From contig NW_003109080.1 of the NCBI RefSeq assembly GCF_000003605.2, forward strand, positions 459,767 through 475,989: DNA of 16,223 nucleotides. The letters run 5' to 3'. The notes below the pieces were generated by a model. It was not told the DNA's origin, ran no database searches, and saw only the letters and a list, made by a program, of their open reading frames with translations. The position numbers and the translations under genes were made by a program. This DNA comes from Saccoglossus kowalevskii. Taxonomy: Eukaryota > Hemichordata > Enteropneusta > Harrimaniidae. Positions 7,971 through 16,223 of the stretch are shown piece after piece; the first letter of the stretch is position 1; each line of letters starts with the position of its first letter.

Positions 7971-10864
7971 CATTGAATGCGAATAGGACACACACAACAC
8001 AGTACAGTTCAAATTAAATAGAAACTTCTTGTATTGAAAGCTAAACGTATACATTTCAAATAGAACAGCCTAAACACAAATATTACCATAACAAAAGATA
8101 ACATCTGTGAACTTGTATTGACCACGCCAGTGTTTTAGGGTCATGTGCACTTCATTTTCATTCCGGTTTTCGCACAATTTGAACTGTAATTGATCCACAA
8201 AAATTACGATTTCAAAATAAACCGAATGTACGACTCATCATACTACTTGTAGCTGTGAATATTTGACGTTTAGCTCACATGGTCCTGACGATCTGTGTAG
8301 ATAAAACAATCTCCAAAATACCGCTACTGGATTGGGCTTAGATACATTACGAAACGACCTAAAATGACCACAACAAATCGAGAAACTCCAATTACCGATG
8401 ATGGCGCTGTTCTCATCTGGATTCTCGCTGTCCAGAATTACAGAAAAATAAAATTACACAGAATAATTAATTATTTAAATAAACAAACAGACAGATAAGC
8501 AAAAAATAAAAAAATAAATCAATAAAAAACACAAAATTTATTATTTTCTTTAATGCATACATGTCGTCGTCGCAACATAGAACGTTTGTGACGTACCTCA
8601 GCCCCGAGAATATGGCTACTGCGTCCGTCTGTCTATCTGTGGACGACTTCTCAAAACCTCTATATATAGTCTTAATAAACAACCATGTATACTGATCGTA
8701 TTAGTTCCCGTTCATTTTTTGTGCTTGTCAAGATATGAGCGAAAAACGCAACTCCATAAAAAGTTGACCGACTGAGGAGGGGCAGATTATGGGTAGATAA
8801 TATTTCAAATAATGTTAAGATATATTGATATTGTGGGTGATAGCGATTACCAACCCGTAACATGTCCATCTCACATGATCTCAGTCGACTTTCTATACAG
8901 TCGACGTTGGTTATTGCTAATAACGTATGTATGAGGAGCCAACCACTAAGGGATGCAGTACAAGTATGTGTGTGTGGGGGAGGGAGCCACTGAGGATAGC
9001 AATCTAAGTATGTGTGTGTATATATGTCCTGTTTTCTGTTCCACATATATCTCAACAATTGCAATTCAGCTTTTAATTACAGGCTTAATTACATACCCTC
9101 AGAGCCCGTTGTCAACATCGACTTCGCCTCGGTTGACAATGAGCTCTTCGGGTCACTAAAACTGTATGTTCACCTTTGTTGGGGTGTGCATTTGTATACT
9201 GTTATCATATAATGCGCTGTACACAGTTTGCAGCTGATCAAAACTGTATTAGTGCATAGAAGAGTGTTAACTAATAGCTGATATAGTGATAACATTATAT
9301 ATATTTAATTATCTTGTTTGTTATGAATAAATTATAGTCATGTTTGGGTCACAGCTGTGTAATTTTGATTCATAGTTAATGTTCACCAACTGTTCGATAA
9401 TATACTGTTAAACGTTGAATATTAAGGTATCATTATTTTGGCCACAAGGCAGCCATTTTGAATTGAAAAACAAAGTGACGTGCATCAAATCCCAAATGTC
9501 CAATGTATGAGCATAGTCTATCCATACATAACATAGATCTGATTCCAAAATGCCAGAAATGCTCTAGTGGCATAAATTAGCGCTCAACGGAGATAACTGT
9601 TCAATCGTTTTTACCTATGCATAGACGGGTGAAAGCTGGGAAATGTGTAACCGAGAACAGGTACTCCTCAGACAATCAGTATTAATGATCTAATTCAGTG
9701 TAGAAGTTTTAGAATAATATATTTGTATTGTTTCGAATAGCTGTCGAGCTATATTGGGGACCAGTAACAACGACATTATCTAATTAGTAAGCTATACACA
9801 TATAAGGGTGCACATATATGCGTAAATACGCAGCATTCCGCTGAAATCGTGATATAAGGCATTGCTGAAAAACTGAAATGTACTGACAAAGAATGCAACA
9901 TTTGAATTATTTGTAACGTCACAACATTTTTTCGTGGATAGCATCACTGCCATTCAGTGAAATAAGATTTTAGAACATTGTAGTAAAAGTGAACTACTTA
10001 CGATACAATTCATGTGCATTCATTATGATTCAAACCCAACGTTTCTTACTTCCGCTGAGTTCCAAGTCGCACACAAAACTGACTGTTCTATGCTTTGATA
10101 TATTTTTCGAATTTGCGACAATATTTCCTGCTACGGATTAATTTAGTAGTGCCAAGCATGTACCAGCTAATTTTCTAATACTGACACCTAGTGCGTGTTA
10201 ATCGTCAAAATATGCACTAAATCTAAGCAGGACGACAGCACATCTAATGAGGGAAGTGGGGACATCAAACAGAAATCGTCATCATGGTTATTTGGCAAAG
10301 GTTCCCACAATGGATACAATTGATTCAATATCAAACTATGTGTTAATTAAAACACAAACGAAGACCAAATAAATAATTTGAAAGTTCCAGGTCAGCACAC
10401 TTTAATAAAGTTACAGAGAAAAGGCTTCAGATTAAAAATTTATTGCTGGATAATCATCACGCTTGTCTAGTTGAATATCAATTACAGAAATGACAAAATA
10501 CTTATCAGGATTTTAAGCAGGCTGATAATAAGTACAGACAGTTATCACCCCAAGAAAGCAGCATACTAGACGCATGGGTAGCTCTACAAGTTTAAACAGA
10601 AAGAAAATAATTCCTCCCAGAGATAAGAATGATATTAAACCATTCAACAGAGTTTCGCAACAAGGTTATATAGAACATATATCAAGGTCACATGTTAGTG
10701 TTATAAGTAAGTTATCATCACAAGCTGGTAGTCATTTCCAATTAGAGCATATTGGCTAAAATAAAAAAAAGTTGAGATGATGGAGCGTGTTTCCGCATTG
10801 AAACAAAGGTAACAACTACAATAACGACGAAATAACAGTTAACCAATTATTTCAAATTAGAATT
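7971..10864. other. AT-rich intergenic sequence without recognised genes
   Basis: Nothing here is supported as a gene. 8466-8550 is A-rich low-complexity sequence. 8933-9020 contains an imperfect duplication of about 45 bp, in which GAGCC...GTATGTGTGTGTG occurs twice, generating a GT-rich patch. Open frames at 8467-8682 and 8672-9064 (minus) read through these simple sequences. The last 450 bp, before 10865, may include eroded upstream sequence of the BEL/Pao copy, but no motif proves it. Confidence 0.4.
8933..9020 (+). repeat. Imperfect ~45-bp duplication with GT-rich tail
   Basis: Two copies start GAG(G)GAGCC at 8933 and 8980 and end AAGTATGTGTGTGT. They differ by short gaps and substitutions. 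It is probably an old slippage or duplication event. Confidence 0.4.
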
Positions 10865-13045
10865 CCCAAGAAATATTGATGACAAGCTGGAGAGATCAAT
10901 TGAAGACAAGTTCCTGGAAATCATGAAAGCCCATGTACAACACACATTACCAGGTACCATTGCAACTTTGTAGTGAAGATGTCTAGATGCCGAATATCAA
11001 GATCCGTCATATCATCAGGAATATAATCAGTTTATGGAAACTGTATTCGCCAAAGGTTATGATTATTTAGTACCAATATAAGAACTGCCAGGCAAAGAAG
11101 GCAAGAGATGGTATATTCCACATCATGGTGTGCAACATCCTCAAAAGAAGAAACTGAGGGTTGTATTCGATTGCAGTGCTGAATTACAGAAGGACATCAC
11201 TCAACAAGAGTTGCTACTAGTTAATGATATAACCAACACATCAGTAGGTGTATTGGCGTTTTCATCAAGAACTAGTTTCACTGATAACCAACACAGAAAG
11301 TATGTTTTCACAAAATCATCACCGAGCTGTGCCAACTATGTTTTAAATAAGACAGCCGAAGATACAAATACAGAAGCCTTAGTATGTCTGTGATATAATG
11401 AAATCAGTGTCTACAGTGAAAGAGGGAATGGTTTTGGCCAATTTGTATTGAATCTGGCTTCAGACTTACAAAATGCACAAGACGGATGGCCAAGAATTGT
11501 ATATGGGTACTGGGAGCAATACCAACAGAAGAAAGGGCTAAAAAAGTTAAAGACTTAAACTTACACCTAGATGCGTTACCAGTAGAAAGAGCTATAATCA
11601 TGAAGATTTGGAAGTCGACACATTTGGTTTCAGGAATTGCATCAAAGAAAAGACAATTAGCAAGTGAGGCTCACCATTGTCAGCTCTGTGTTTCACCTAT
11701 TGGCGATAGCAGCTCCTGTGATTTTCCAGCCAAAGTCATACTCCAAGAAATAAGCTAAACTTATGGAATAAGTGACTGGAGGTCCTACCTAAGTTTGATG
11801 AAAACTTAAAGATAAATAGATGCCTGAAACCAGAATGGTTTAATAAAATAAAAAAATACCCAGTTACACCATTTTTCTGATGCCAGTGAATTGGTTCATG
11901 GTGCAATTTCATATATATTATGATGGTGAACCTGAATGGACAAGTTATATTATTCTAACATGCAAGGCCAGAGTAGCACCAATGAAACACATGCCTATTA
12001 GAGTTGACAGCAGCAACAATATTAGTGAAGCATAATAAACTCATACAGAAATAATGAAACCTTTTACTGGACAGATAGCACTACTGTGCGTCGGTACAAA
12101 TTTAATGAGAATACAATATTTCACACTAAGTGGCACTGATCCGAGAATGATCAGTACCTGAGCATAGGTAATATGTGAACACCAAGGAAAACCTAGCAGA
12201 TGAATGTTCATGCGAACAGTCTATTGATGACTTTCTTAAGAATAGTCAATGGATTGTGGACCAGAATTTTGTTGGGAGTCTCAAGAAAGATGGCCCAAAC
12301 TAATCCTGACACTGACTCCAAGAAGATGAAAATCAAATTAAAAGTTAACAGTCACATTATTGATTACTAATCCAATTGCTGAGTTAATACAACATTACTC
12401 AAATTGGTTCCAGCTAAGGAAGTCATTTGCATGGTTGTTGAAGTGCAAGAAAATGTTGAAGATGCGATGAGAAACACAAAGCGGTAGGCTTAATTAAGCA
12501 GAATGTAGATCATTAAATGACTATCAAATTTCAGCAACAAAGTCTTTGCATAAGAAGTTGCCATACATAAGAAGAAAACGAAATGTGTGAAGCGTGCCAG
12601 TTGTCTTTACAAAATGGATCCTGTGTTAGGAACAGATAGTCTTTTACATATAGGCGGTCGACTTAAATGTGCAAACCTCTCAGAAGAGATGAAGCATCTA
12701 TTGATTTTACCCAAAGAAAGTCATGTATCTGAATTAATCTATATGATATTCATGAAAATGTTGGACACGAATTAAGGGAGAAAAATGTTATTCTACATGC
12801 TAATTCTGCAACAAGAACTGGAATTCAGAAGATGGCAAATTTATTCTACATGCTAGTTCTGCAACAAGGACTGGAATTCAGAAGATGACAGATTTACTAG
12901 TTGAACATTTATCTTCACAAAAGTGAGTATTGACAATTTTGGTCCAATGAAATTAAGCAAAAAAGAAATGTGGTGGAAAGATATAGAGCAATTTTTACTT
13001 GCCTGGCAATTCGTGCTGTACATTGAGTCGTCATCGAGTCATATT
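10865..13045 (+). pseudogene. Degraded BEL/Pao LTR-retrotransposon pol
   Basis: Fragments in all three frames follow the order of a BEL/Pao Pol. The N-terminal stretch SIEDKFLEIMK (about 10890) precedes the reverse transcriptase entry YNQFMETVFAKGY, WYIPHHGV and KLRVVFDCSAE (11020-11180). Next come SSPSCANYVLNKTAED (about 11315) and PTEERAKKVKDL (about 11525), then RNase H landmarks FSDASE (about 11875), ELTAAT (about 12005) and WTDSTTV (about 12065). NLADE and DDFLKNSQWI lie near 12190-12260. The integrase zinc region has IGGRLKCANL and ILPK (12600-12720), and the integrase core starts at NFGPMK (about 12935). There are stops (for example 11079-11081) and repeated frame changes. About 100 residues are missing between KLRVVFDCSAE and SSPSCANY, covering the first catalytic block, and no YVDD-like motif survives. 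Homology stops near 13045, so most of the integrase and both LTRs are absent. The copy is non-functional. Confidence 0.85.
12788..12893 (+). repeat. 53-bp tandem duplication inside the pol relic
   Basis: Two adjacent 53-bp units (12788-12840 and 12841-12893) differ at only four positions, and every difference is A versus G. The unit encodes the HANSATRTGIQKM-like stretch between the integrase zinc region and core. The duplication arose after the copy died, since 53 is not a multiple of three. It is younger than most other damage in the element. Confidence 0.8.
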
Positions 13046-13292
13046 TTTTATTTTTTTTCAAGTTTAAAAACTGTGAGCTGGCTTTGGACCTCCATCCCCT
13101 GTCTATTTCTTAGACTAGATACCAGTCAGTACCCCCTCCTCACTCATAGAGATTGTGTACAGTTGATTATAGATCTTGGGCTCCTTGTGCTTAAACTGTT
13201 TCTATATGCTAAATTCAGACTTTACACGCGCTTGATCATGGTTGTATGTAAAAAAAACTATATAAGTAAATAATTTTTGTTTTATTCACTAG
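13046..13292. other. Unassigned junction sequence
   Basis: This lies between the last BEL/Pao homology and the first relic exon. It opens with a T-rich run and ends in a polypyrimidine-like tract and CACTAG (13287-13292), a good splice acceptor. The frame at 12923-13273 continues from the integrase relic through it without recognisable protein similarity. Confidence 0.35.
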
Positions 13293-13764
13293 TGCAAATG
13301 AGAATGTCAATTCAAGTGGTGGGATGCTGTCAACATCTCTTTTCAACCTAAGGAAGAGGCGCCTTGAAGAAGCAGATGCCTATGTTTCAGCAGGCTGTGA
13401 TACTAAGACTGGGACGCTGACCACACAATAGGTTCTGATACAACGAATGAAATTATGCTGTGCAGACAATTCTACAATTAAGGATTTTTTGCTGAGTAAC
13501 TGCAGTGAGAGGCTTGCCAGACCATGGACACATCGTCTTTTCTCCATGCTGCTTCAGTATTTTTCGCATCATCATCAACTGCTGAACTGGACTAATGGAG
13601 ACCAAAGAATGCAGATGAAGTTATAGTTCACTTGTTATCAACTCAACCATTGCGAGTTTGCAATTCATCACAAAGGGCCATCCTTGGAGCAATGGTACAA
13701 ATAATAAAGCTACACTAAGCATCTGTACTATTGTTTGTCAATGGGAACCAGCAAAATATTGAAG
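13293..13764 (+). pseudogene. Relic exon A of an HMGXB3/KDZ-like gene
   Basis: The exon candidate starts after the acceptor TTATTCACTAG and ends at GAAG followed by GTAAAT. Frame 1 reads from codon 13294 through a K/R-rich NLRKRRLEEADAY stretch to a TAG at 13429-13431. It then resumes as an open stretch containing NCSERLARPWTHRLFSMLL. A +2/-1 frame change near 13597 moves the coding signal into RPKNADEVIVHLLSTQPLR, with a further stop near 13716. Codon-like texture persists through the breaks, which is why I treat it as a dead gene rather than noise. I do not recognise this N-terminal part; its family assignment rests on the following exons. Confidence 0.4.
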
Positions 13765-13884
13765 GTAAATAAGTTCTTGTATGTTTTAAAAACAATGGTT
13801 ACGGTCGTCCATACATACATTAGTTATAATACCGTTTCCAATTCCATCTAATCTGTACTAAGAAATGTATGTTTGTGTTTTCAG

Positions 13885-14023
13885 TATTTTATAGATGTAC
13901 TGGAACTTCCATTCGTAAATTACACTGATGGACAAGATGATGTACTTTTAAATGTAAACAACCAGGATTTAATTATTTAAATCTAATGGTCAAAGGTCAA
14001 AACCCACTGGCTGCATTTCATAG
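13885..14023 (+). pseudogene. Relic exon B of an HMGXB3/KDZ-like gene
   Basis: Bounded by TGTGTTTTCAG (acceptor) and CATAG followed by GTGAGT (donor, 14024). The first frame reads YFIDVLELPFVNY and then DDVLLNVNNQDL to a stop. A one-base shift restores LMVKGQNPLAAFHR up to the donor. The LLNVNNQDL plus LAAFHR combination resembles, from memory, a block in animal proteins related to HMGXB3 and to KDZ-type transposases. Both splice sites are good and the exon length is ordinary, so it descends from a spliced gene. It carries a frameshift and is probably inactive. Confidence 0.45.
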
Positions 14024-14589
14024 GTGAGTTTCTAAATTACTATGTGCTGCAACTATGGATGCCATCCTGTATTGTATTTTGGGCCTCAGTATTTTCTCTA
14101 AGTATATGACGATTCAATACTGATATTGAAAATGTATATTTACTAGCTAGTAGTAGTAGGGCATGCATACACTAATGTCAATTACAGAGGTGTTCCCATG
14201 GCCAAAATAAGTAATATTGTTCATATTTTGGTCAAGGATGGAGGCTAATATTCACATATAATTTATTAATTGTTTACTTTTCACAAACTGTATTACTTTT
14301 AGTGTTATTACTATGGACAAAAATGAAAATTTGAGTCATGGCTTGAATCAGGGAACAATAAAATCGATAAATCACCCCTGCCCATAGTGAAAATGTGAAT
14401 AGGTTAGGCCAAAAGGTAACCAGTCATGATGAAAAGCAATTTTTTGCCCTTGCGTATGGTTGACATTCATCAACATTTCTATTTTCAACATCAGCATTTC
14501 TTTCTTATTTCAAATTTTACATGAAAGACCACTTTATACAAACGCATTGATATTTTTTTAACCAGTTATGATGGAAAAAGCATATTTTG

Positions 14590-15003
14590 ACATTGCAGTT
14601 GAGTGTTCAGTGATTAACCTACGACAAGCATATGCTGAACCCCCAAAAACTGGACAGCATTTTAGAACATGCTCAGACGTTGATTGAACTTTCTATGCCC
14701 TTGGTAAAAAACTGAATGTTTTCCAATATTGGATATATTCCTTCCTACCATTAGAGCGTCCTTTCGAAACCATGGCCTGTTAAGAAACACAACCTGTATT
14801 TCTTTGCACAAGCTACGAGGAGACTGGTACGGTGTCATCAAACTACTTGATGTAAATTTTTATGATTAGGGGTTGTTGACTGTCAATGGTGTGGACCAAA
14901 ACCAAAAGTGGTCAACTGTGATGATATTGCCCAAGGATTTAGAACGGACCTTTTGCCGCCACTAAATGAACAACTTATTTCTGATGAACCCTTGTGTAAC
15001 GAT
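14590..15003 (+). pseudogene. Relic C-terminal part with CxxCG zinc motif
   Basis: Coding-like sequence starts after TTGACATTGCAG (about 14599). It includes NLRQAYAEPPKTGQHF, a stop near 14687, then YALGKKLNVFQYW and LERPFETMAC. A frame change follows, then LHKLRGDWYGVIKLL, a stop near 14866, another frame change, and CQWCGPKPKVVNCDD with GFRTDLLPPL (14881-14970). The C-x2-CG-x-KP pattern followed by GFR-DLL recalls the CxC-type zinc segment in HMGXB3/KDZ-like proteins and lies downstream of exon B as expected. An intermediate exon may start at 14188 after ATTACAG, in phase with exon B. Several stops make it a pseudogene. Family assignment is tentative. Confidence 0.4.
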
Positions 15004-15075
15004 ATTTCAATATTTTATCTTGTAAAAATGTATTTTTGCGTTTATACAAATTTATTCACTAGTCAAGTTCGACTG

Positions 15076-15180
15076 ATTTGCATATTCAATGACAGTTTGA
15101 GCCATATTATGATATTTGCTACACTTAGGGAGTTCTCTGAGTATAAATAGAGCACTCATGTGGTTTGAAGTTCAGTACTG
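15076..15180 (+). promoter_or_regulatory. Predicted RNA polymerase II promoter (octamer, TATA, initiator)
   Basis: A perfect octamer ATTTGCAT (15076-15083) is followed by TATAAATA (15142-15149) and an initiator TCAGT with A at 15174. The TATA-to-initiator distance is 32 nt, the canonical value. The transcript would run rightward from about 15174. The first ATG (15239) opens a 35-codon frame ending at TGA 15344-15346 with no recognised domain. An old LTR promoter is an alternative source for such a core. No transcript evidence is available. Confidence 0.45.
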
Positions 15181-15238
15181 TGATATATTTTGCTTTGAAC
15201 AGCAGCTGGGTGGTTTGGGCGTGGTCTGACGGTTACAC

Positions 15239-15346
15239 ATGGTCGGACACTTCGTGGTGATTGATTGTCCCTGTTTCAAGATACTTTCGCGGCTTTGCCT
15301 TCTGCTTGTCCAAAAGTTAACTGACTTTGTGCACCGGCATCTGTGA
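15239..15346 (+). CDS. Hypothetical 35-residue ORF downstream of the predicted promoter
   Basis: This is the first ATG after the predicted start site at 15174. The product would be 35 residues, with a hydrophobic middle and two Cys in a DCPCFK stretch. There is no recognisable family, and the context around the ATG is poor at -3. It is listed only because of its position; it may be an upstream ORF, a 5' exon or chance. Confidence 0.12.
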   Translation: MVGHFVVIDCPCFKILSRLCLLLVQKLTDFVHRHL

Positions 15347-15601
15347 ACGCACCAACGGAAAAGGTTGTGAATAGGTCGCTTAAATTACATGAAAATTACA
15401 GCCACCTTGACTAGTGTTACGTCACCTCTACGTTACCAAGTCTACGCTAAGAAGTTCTACAGCCTACTTCGTTTCCAGTGTGAACAATGAACTGACTGTA
15501 GTTAAGTACGTATAGCAAATGACATTTATGCCCACCATTTTATGTTAACTACCACAATGCTCAGCATATTTGTATTAGTGTATTTAGCGCATCGTCCGCC
15601 T
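15347..15601. other. Unassigned sequence
   Basis: Nothing specific is seen between the small ORF and the stem-loop at 15602. Base composition is mixed, without repeats or motifs that I can support. Confidence 0.3.
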
Positions 15602-15648
15602 GCACGGTGTTGTTCCGTTCGGACATTCCTCCCTCTACAACACCGTGC
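15602..15648. repeat. Perfect 12-bp stem-loop with structured loop
   Basis: GCACGGTGTTGT (15602-15613) is the exact reverse complement of ACAACACCGTGC (15637-15648). The 23-nt interior starts with TCCGTTCGGA (15614-15623), itself a small inverted repeat, then a pyrimidine-rich stretch. GTCCG just outside the left arm (15594-15598) is complementary to CGGAC in the loop (15620-15624), so a pseudoknot is possible. It is too short to look like a microRNA precursor. Confidence 0.6.
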
Positions 15649-15655
15649 GGTAATT

Positions 15656-15664
15656 CTATTTATA
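15656..15664 (-). promoter_or_regulatory. TATA box on the minus strand beside the stem-loop
   Basis: TATAAATAG reads on the minus strand from 15664 to 15656, the same nine bases as the TATA of the plus promoter at 15142. A start about 31 nt downstream would fall near 15633, in the loop of the stem-loop. A CACGTG E-box (about 15677) lies upstream. It is suggestive only. Confidence 0.3.
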
Positions 15665-15840
15665 ACCGTGTATGTCACGTGGTTGCGCGATAGAAAGTTT
15701 ACCTACCAATAGAAAGCTTTGTTACAATGACTGCCAGAAAGCGCCTCGACATCTAAGCCAACACAGCTACCACTGTGCAGCGACATTTATTCTCAGGTCA
15801 GGCATTTTCACCGCCTGGCAACCATCATGGTGAAAACAAA

Positions 15841-15993
15841 GGGTGTGCTTAAACCGAAGAACGAAGAATGTATATGTTATGATTAAACAGTATGAACGAT
15901 GAGTGCATGTAAATGTATTAAACTGTTATGATTAAACAGTATGAATATTCTGTCTTCGTTCTTTGTTTTTCGTTCTTCGGTTTAAACACACCC
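15841..15993. mobile_element. 153-bp MITE with 25-bp terminal inverted repeats
   Basis: The left end 15841-15865 (starting GGGTGTGCTTAAACC) matches the reverse complement of 15969-15993 at 24 of 25 positions. The flanks GAAAACAAA (15832-15840) and GACAACAAA (15994-16002) match at 8 of 9 and look like a target-site duplication. A 22-bp direct repeat (15875-15896 and 15924-15945) fills the interior, which has no coding capacity. Size and structure are those of a MITE mobilised by another element's transposase. A 9-bp duplication would suit Mutator-like elements and an 8-bp one hAT; the ends do not decide. GAAGAACGAA recurs next to the right end. Confidence 0.8.
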
Positions 15994-16195
15994 GACAACA
16001 AATTTTCAGAAAACGGTATTTTGGGATGGTTGTTGACACCCCCCTGAACAGTGTAACAAGATTACCCCTACATATGCAACATATTTAAATTTGGTTGTTT
16101 AGGATGTCTTCAAAGTTTGTGCTGTTTTCTCGATTTTCACCAGCTTTTCGACCGGTGTTTCACAGCAGCTCACCCGGCAGCTTGCGCAGAGCCCA

Positions 16196-16203
16196 TATAA
16201 ATA
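16196..16203 (+). promoter_or_regulatory. TATA box facing the right edge
   Basis: TATAAATA sits in a locally GC-richer stretch (from about 16150) that includes CACCCGGCAGCTTGCGCAGAG-like sequence just upstream. A start 30 nt downstream would fall at about 16226, just outside the window. A gene beginning to the right is plausible but not shown. Confidence 0.3.
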
Positions 16204-16223
16204 CAAGGTAGAGTGGTGCGCGT

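Noticed and set aside
8364-8498. 44-codon ATG-initiated ORF
   Set aside because: It runs into A-rich low-complexity sequence and has no domain or splice context.
8672-9064. 130-codon minus-strand open frame
   Set aside because: It reads through the duplicated GT-rich patch, which gives the repeated HTHT stretches; no protein similarity is apparent.
12923-13273. 116-codon frame as an independent gene
   Set aside because: Its first 40 residues are the start of the BEL/Pao integrase core; the rest is read-through into unrelated sequence.

Overview
This is eukaryotic, almost certainly metazoan, DNA. It shows spliceosomal splice sites, a MYND zinc-finger first exon, decayed BEL/Pao and LINE copies, a tRNA-derived SINE and a MITE with terminal inverted repeats. 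It has no bacterial gene organisation. The repeat repertoire suits a marine invertebrate, perhaps a lophotrochozoan such as a mollusc or brachiopod, but this is inference. Most of the window is AT-rich intergenic or intronic sequence; almost all long open frames are either noise or pieces of dead transposons.

Layout. (1) 1-2340 is a distinctly GC-richer, CpG-containing block with no recognisable protein but an unusual density of nested inverted repeats on the 10-60 nt scale. It ends at a strong 40-nt hairpin. (2) On the minus strand, 2648-2770 is the one convincing cellular coding exon. It is the start of a MYND zinc-finger protein and ends in a consensus splice donor, so the rest of the gene lies to the left, behind or beyond the GC-rich block. 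(3) 2771-5900 is AT-rich and gene-poor, with two diverged copies of a dispersed repeat. (4) About 5930-6199, minus strand, is a tRNA-headed SINE. (5) 6441-7539 is the broken 3' end of an L1/Tx1-like LINE ORF2. (6) 7540-10860 is AT-rich, with a possible second tRNA-like head, a 42-43 bp tandem repeat and little else. (7) About 10865-13045 is a heavily degraded BEL/Pao pol containing a 53-bp tandem duplication. (8) 13293 to about 15000 is a decayed multi-exon gene with apparent splice sites; its motifs recall HMGXB3/KDZ-transposase-like proteins. (9) 15076-15180 is a well-spaced octamer, TATA and initiator promoter. It is followed by a 12-bp perfect stem-loop (15602-15648) with an adjacent minus-strand TATA, a 153-bp MITE with near-perfect ends and a target-site duplication (15841-15993), and another TATA box facing the right edge.

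There is no operon-like cooperation between genes. The window is a repeat-rich intergenic region between the 5' end of a leftward MYND gene and a possible promoter region at the right. The features most worth following are the structured GC-rich block, the MYND exon, the spliced KDZ/HMGXB3-like relic, and the promoter/hairpin/MITE cluster at the right end.
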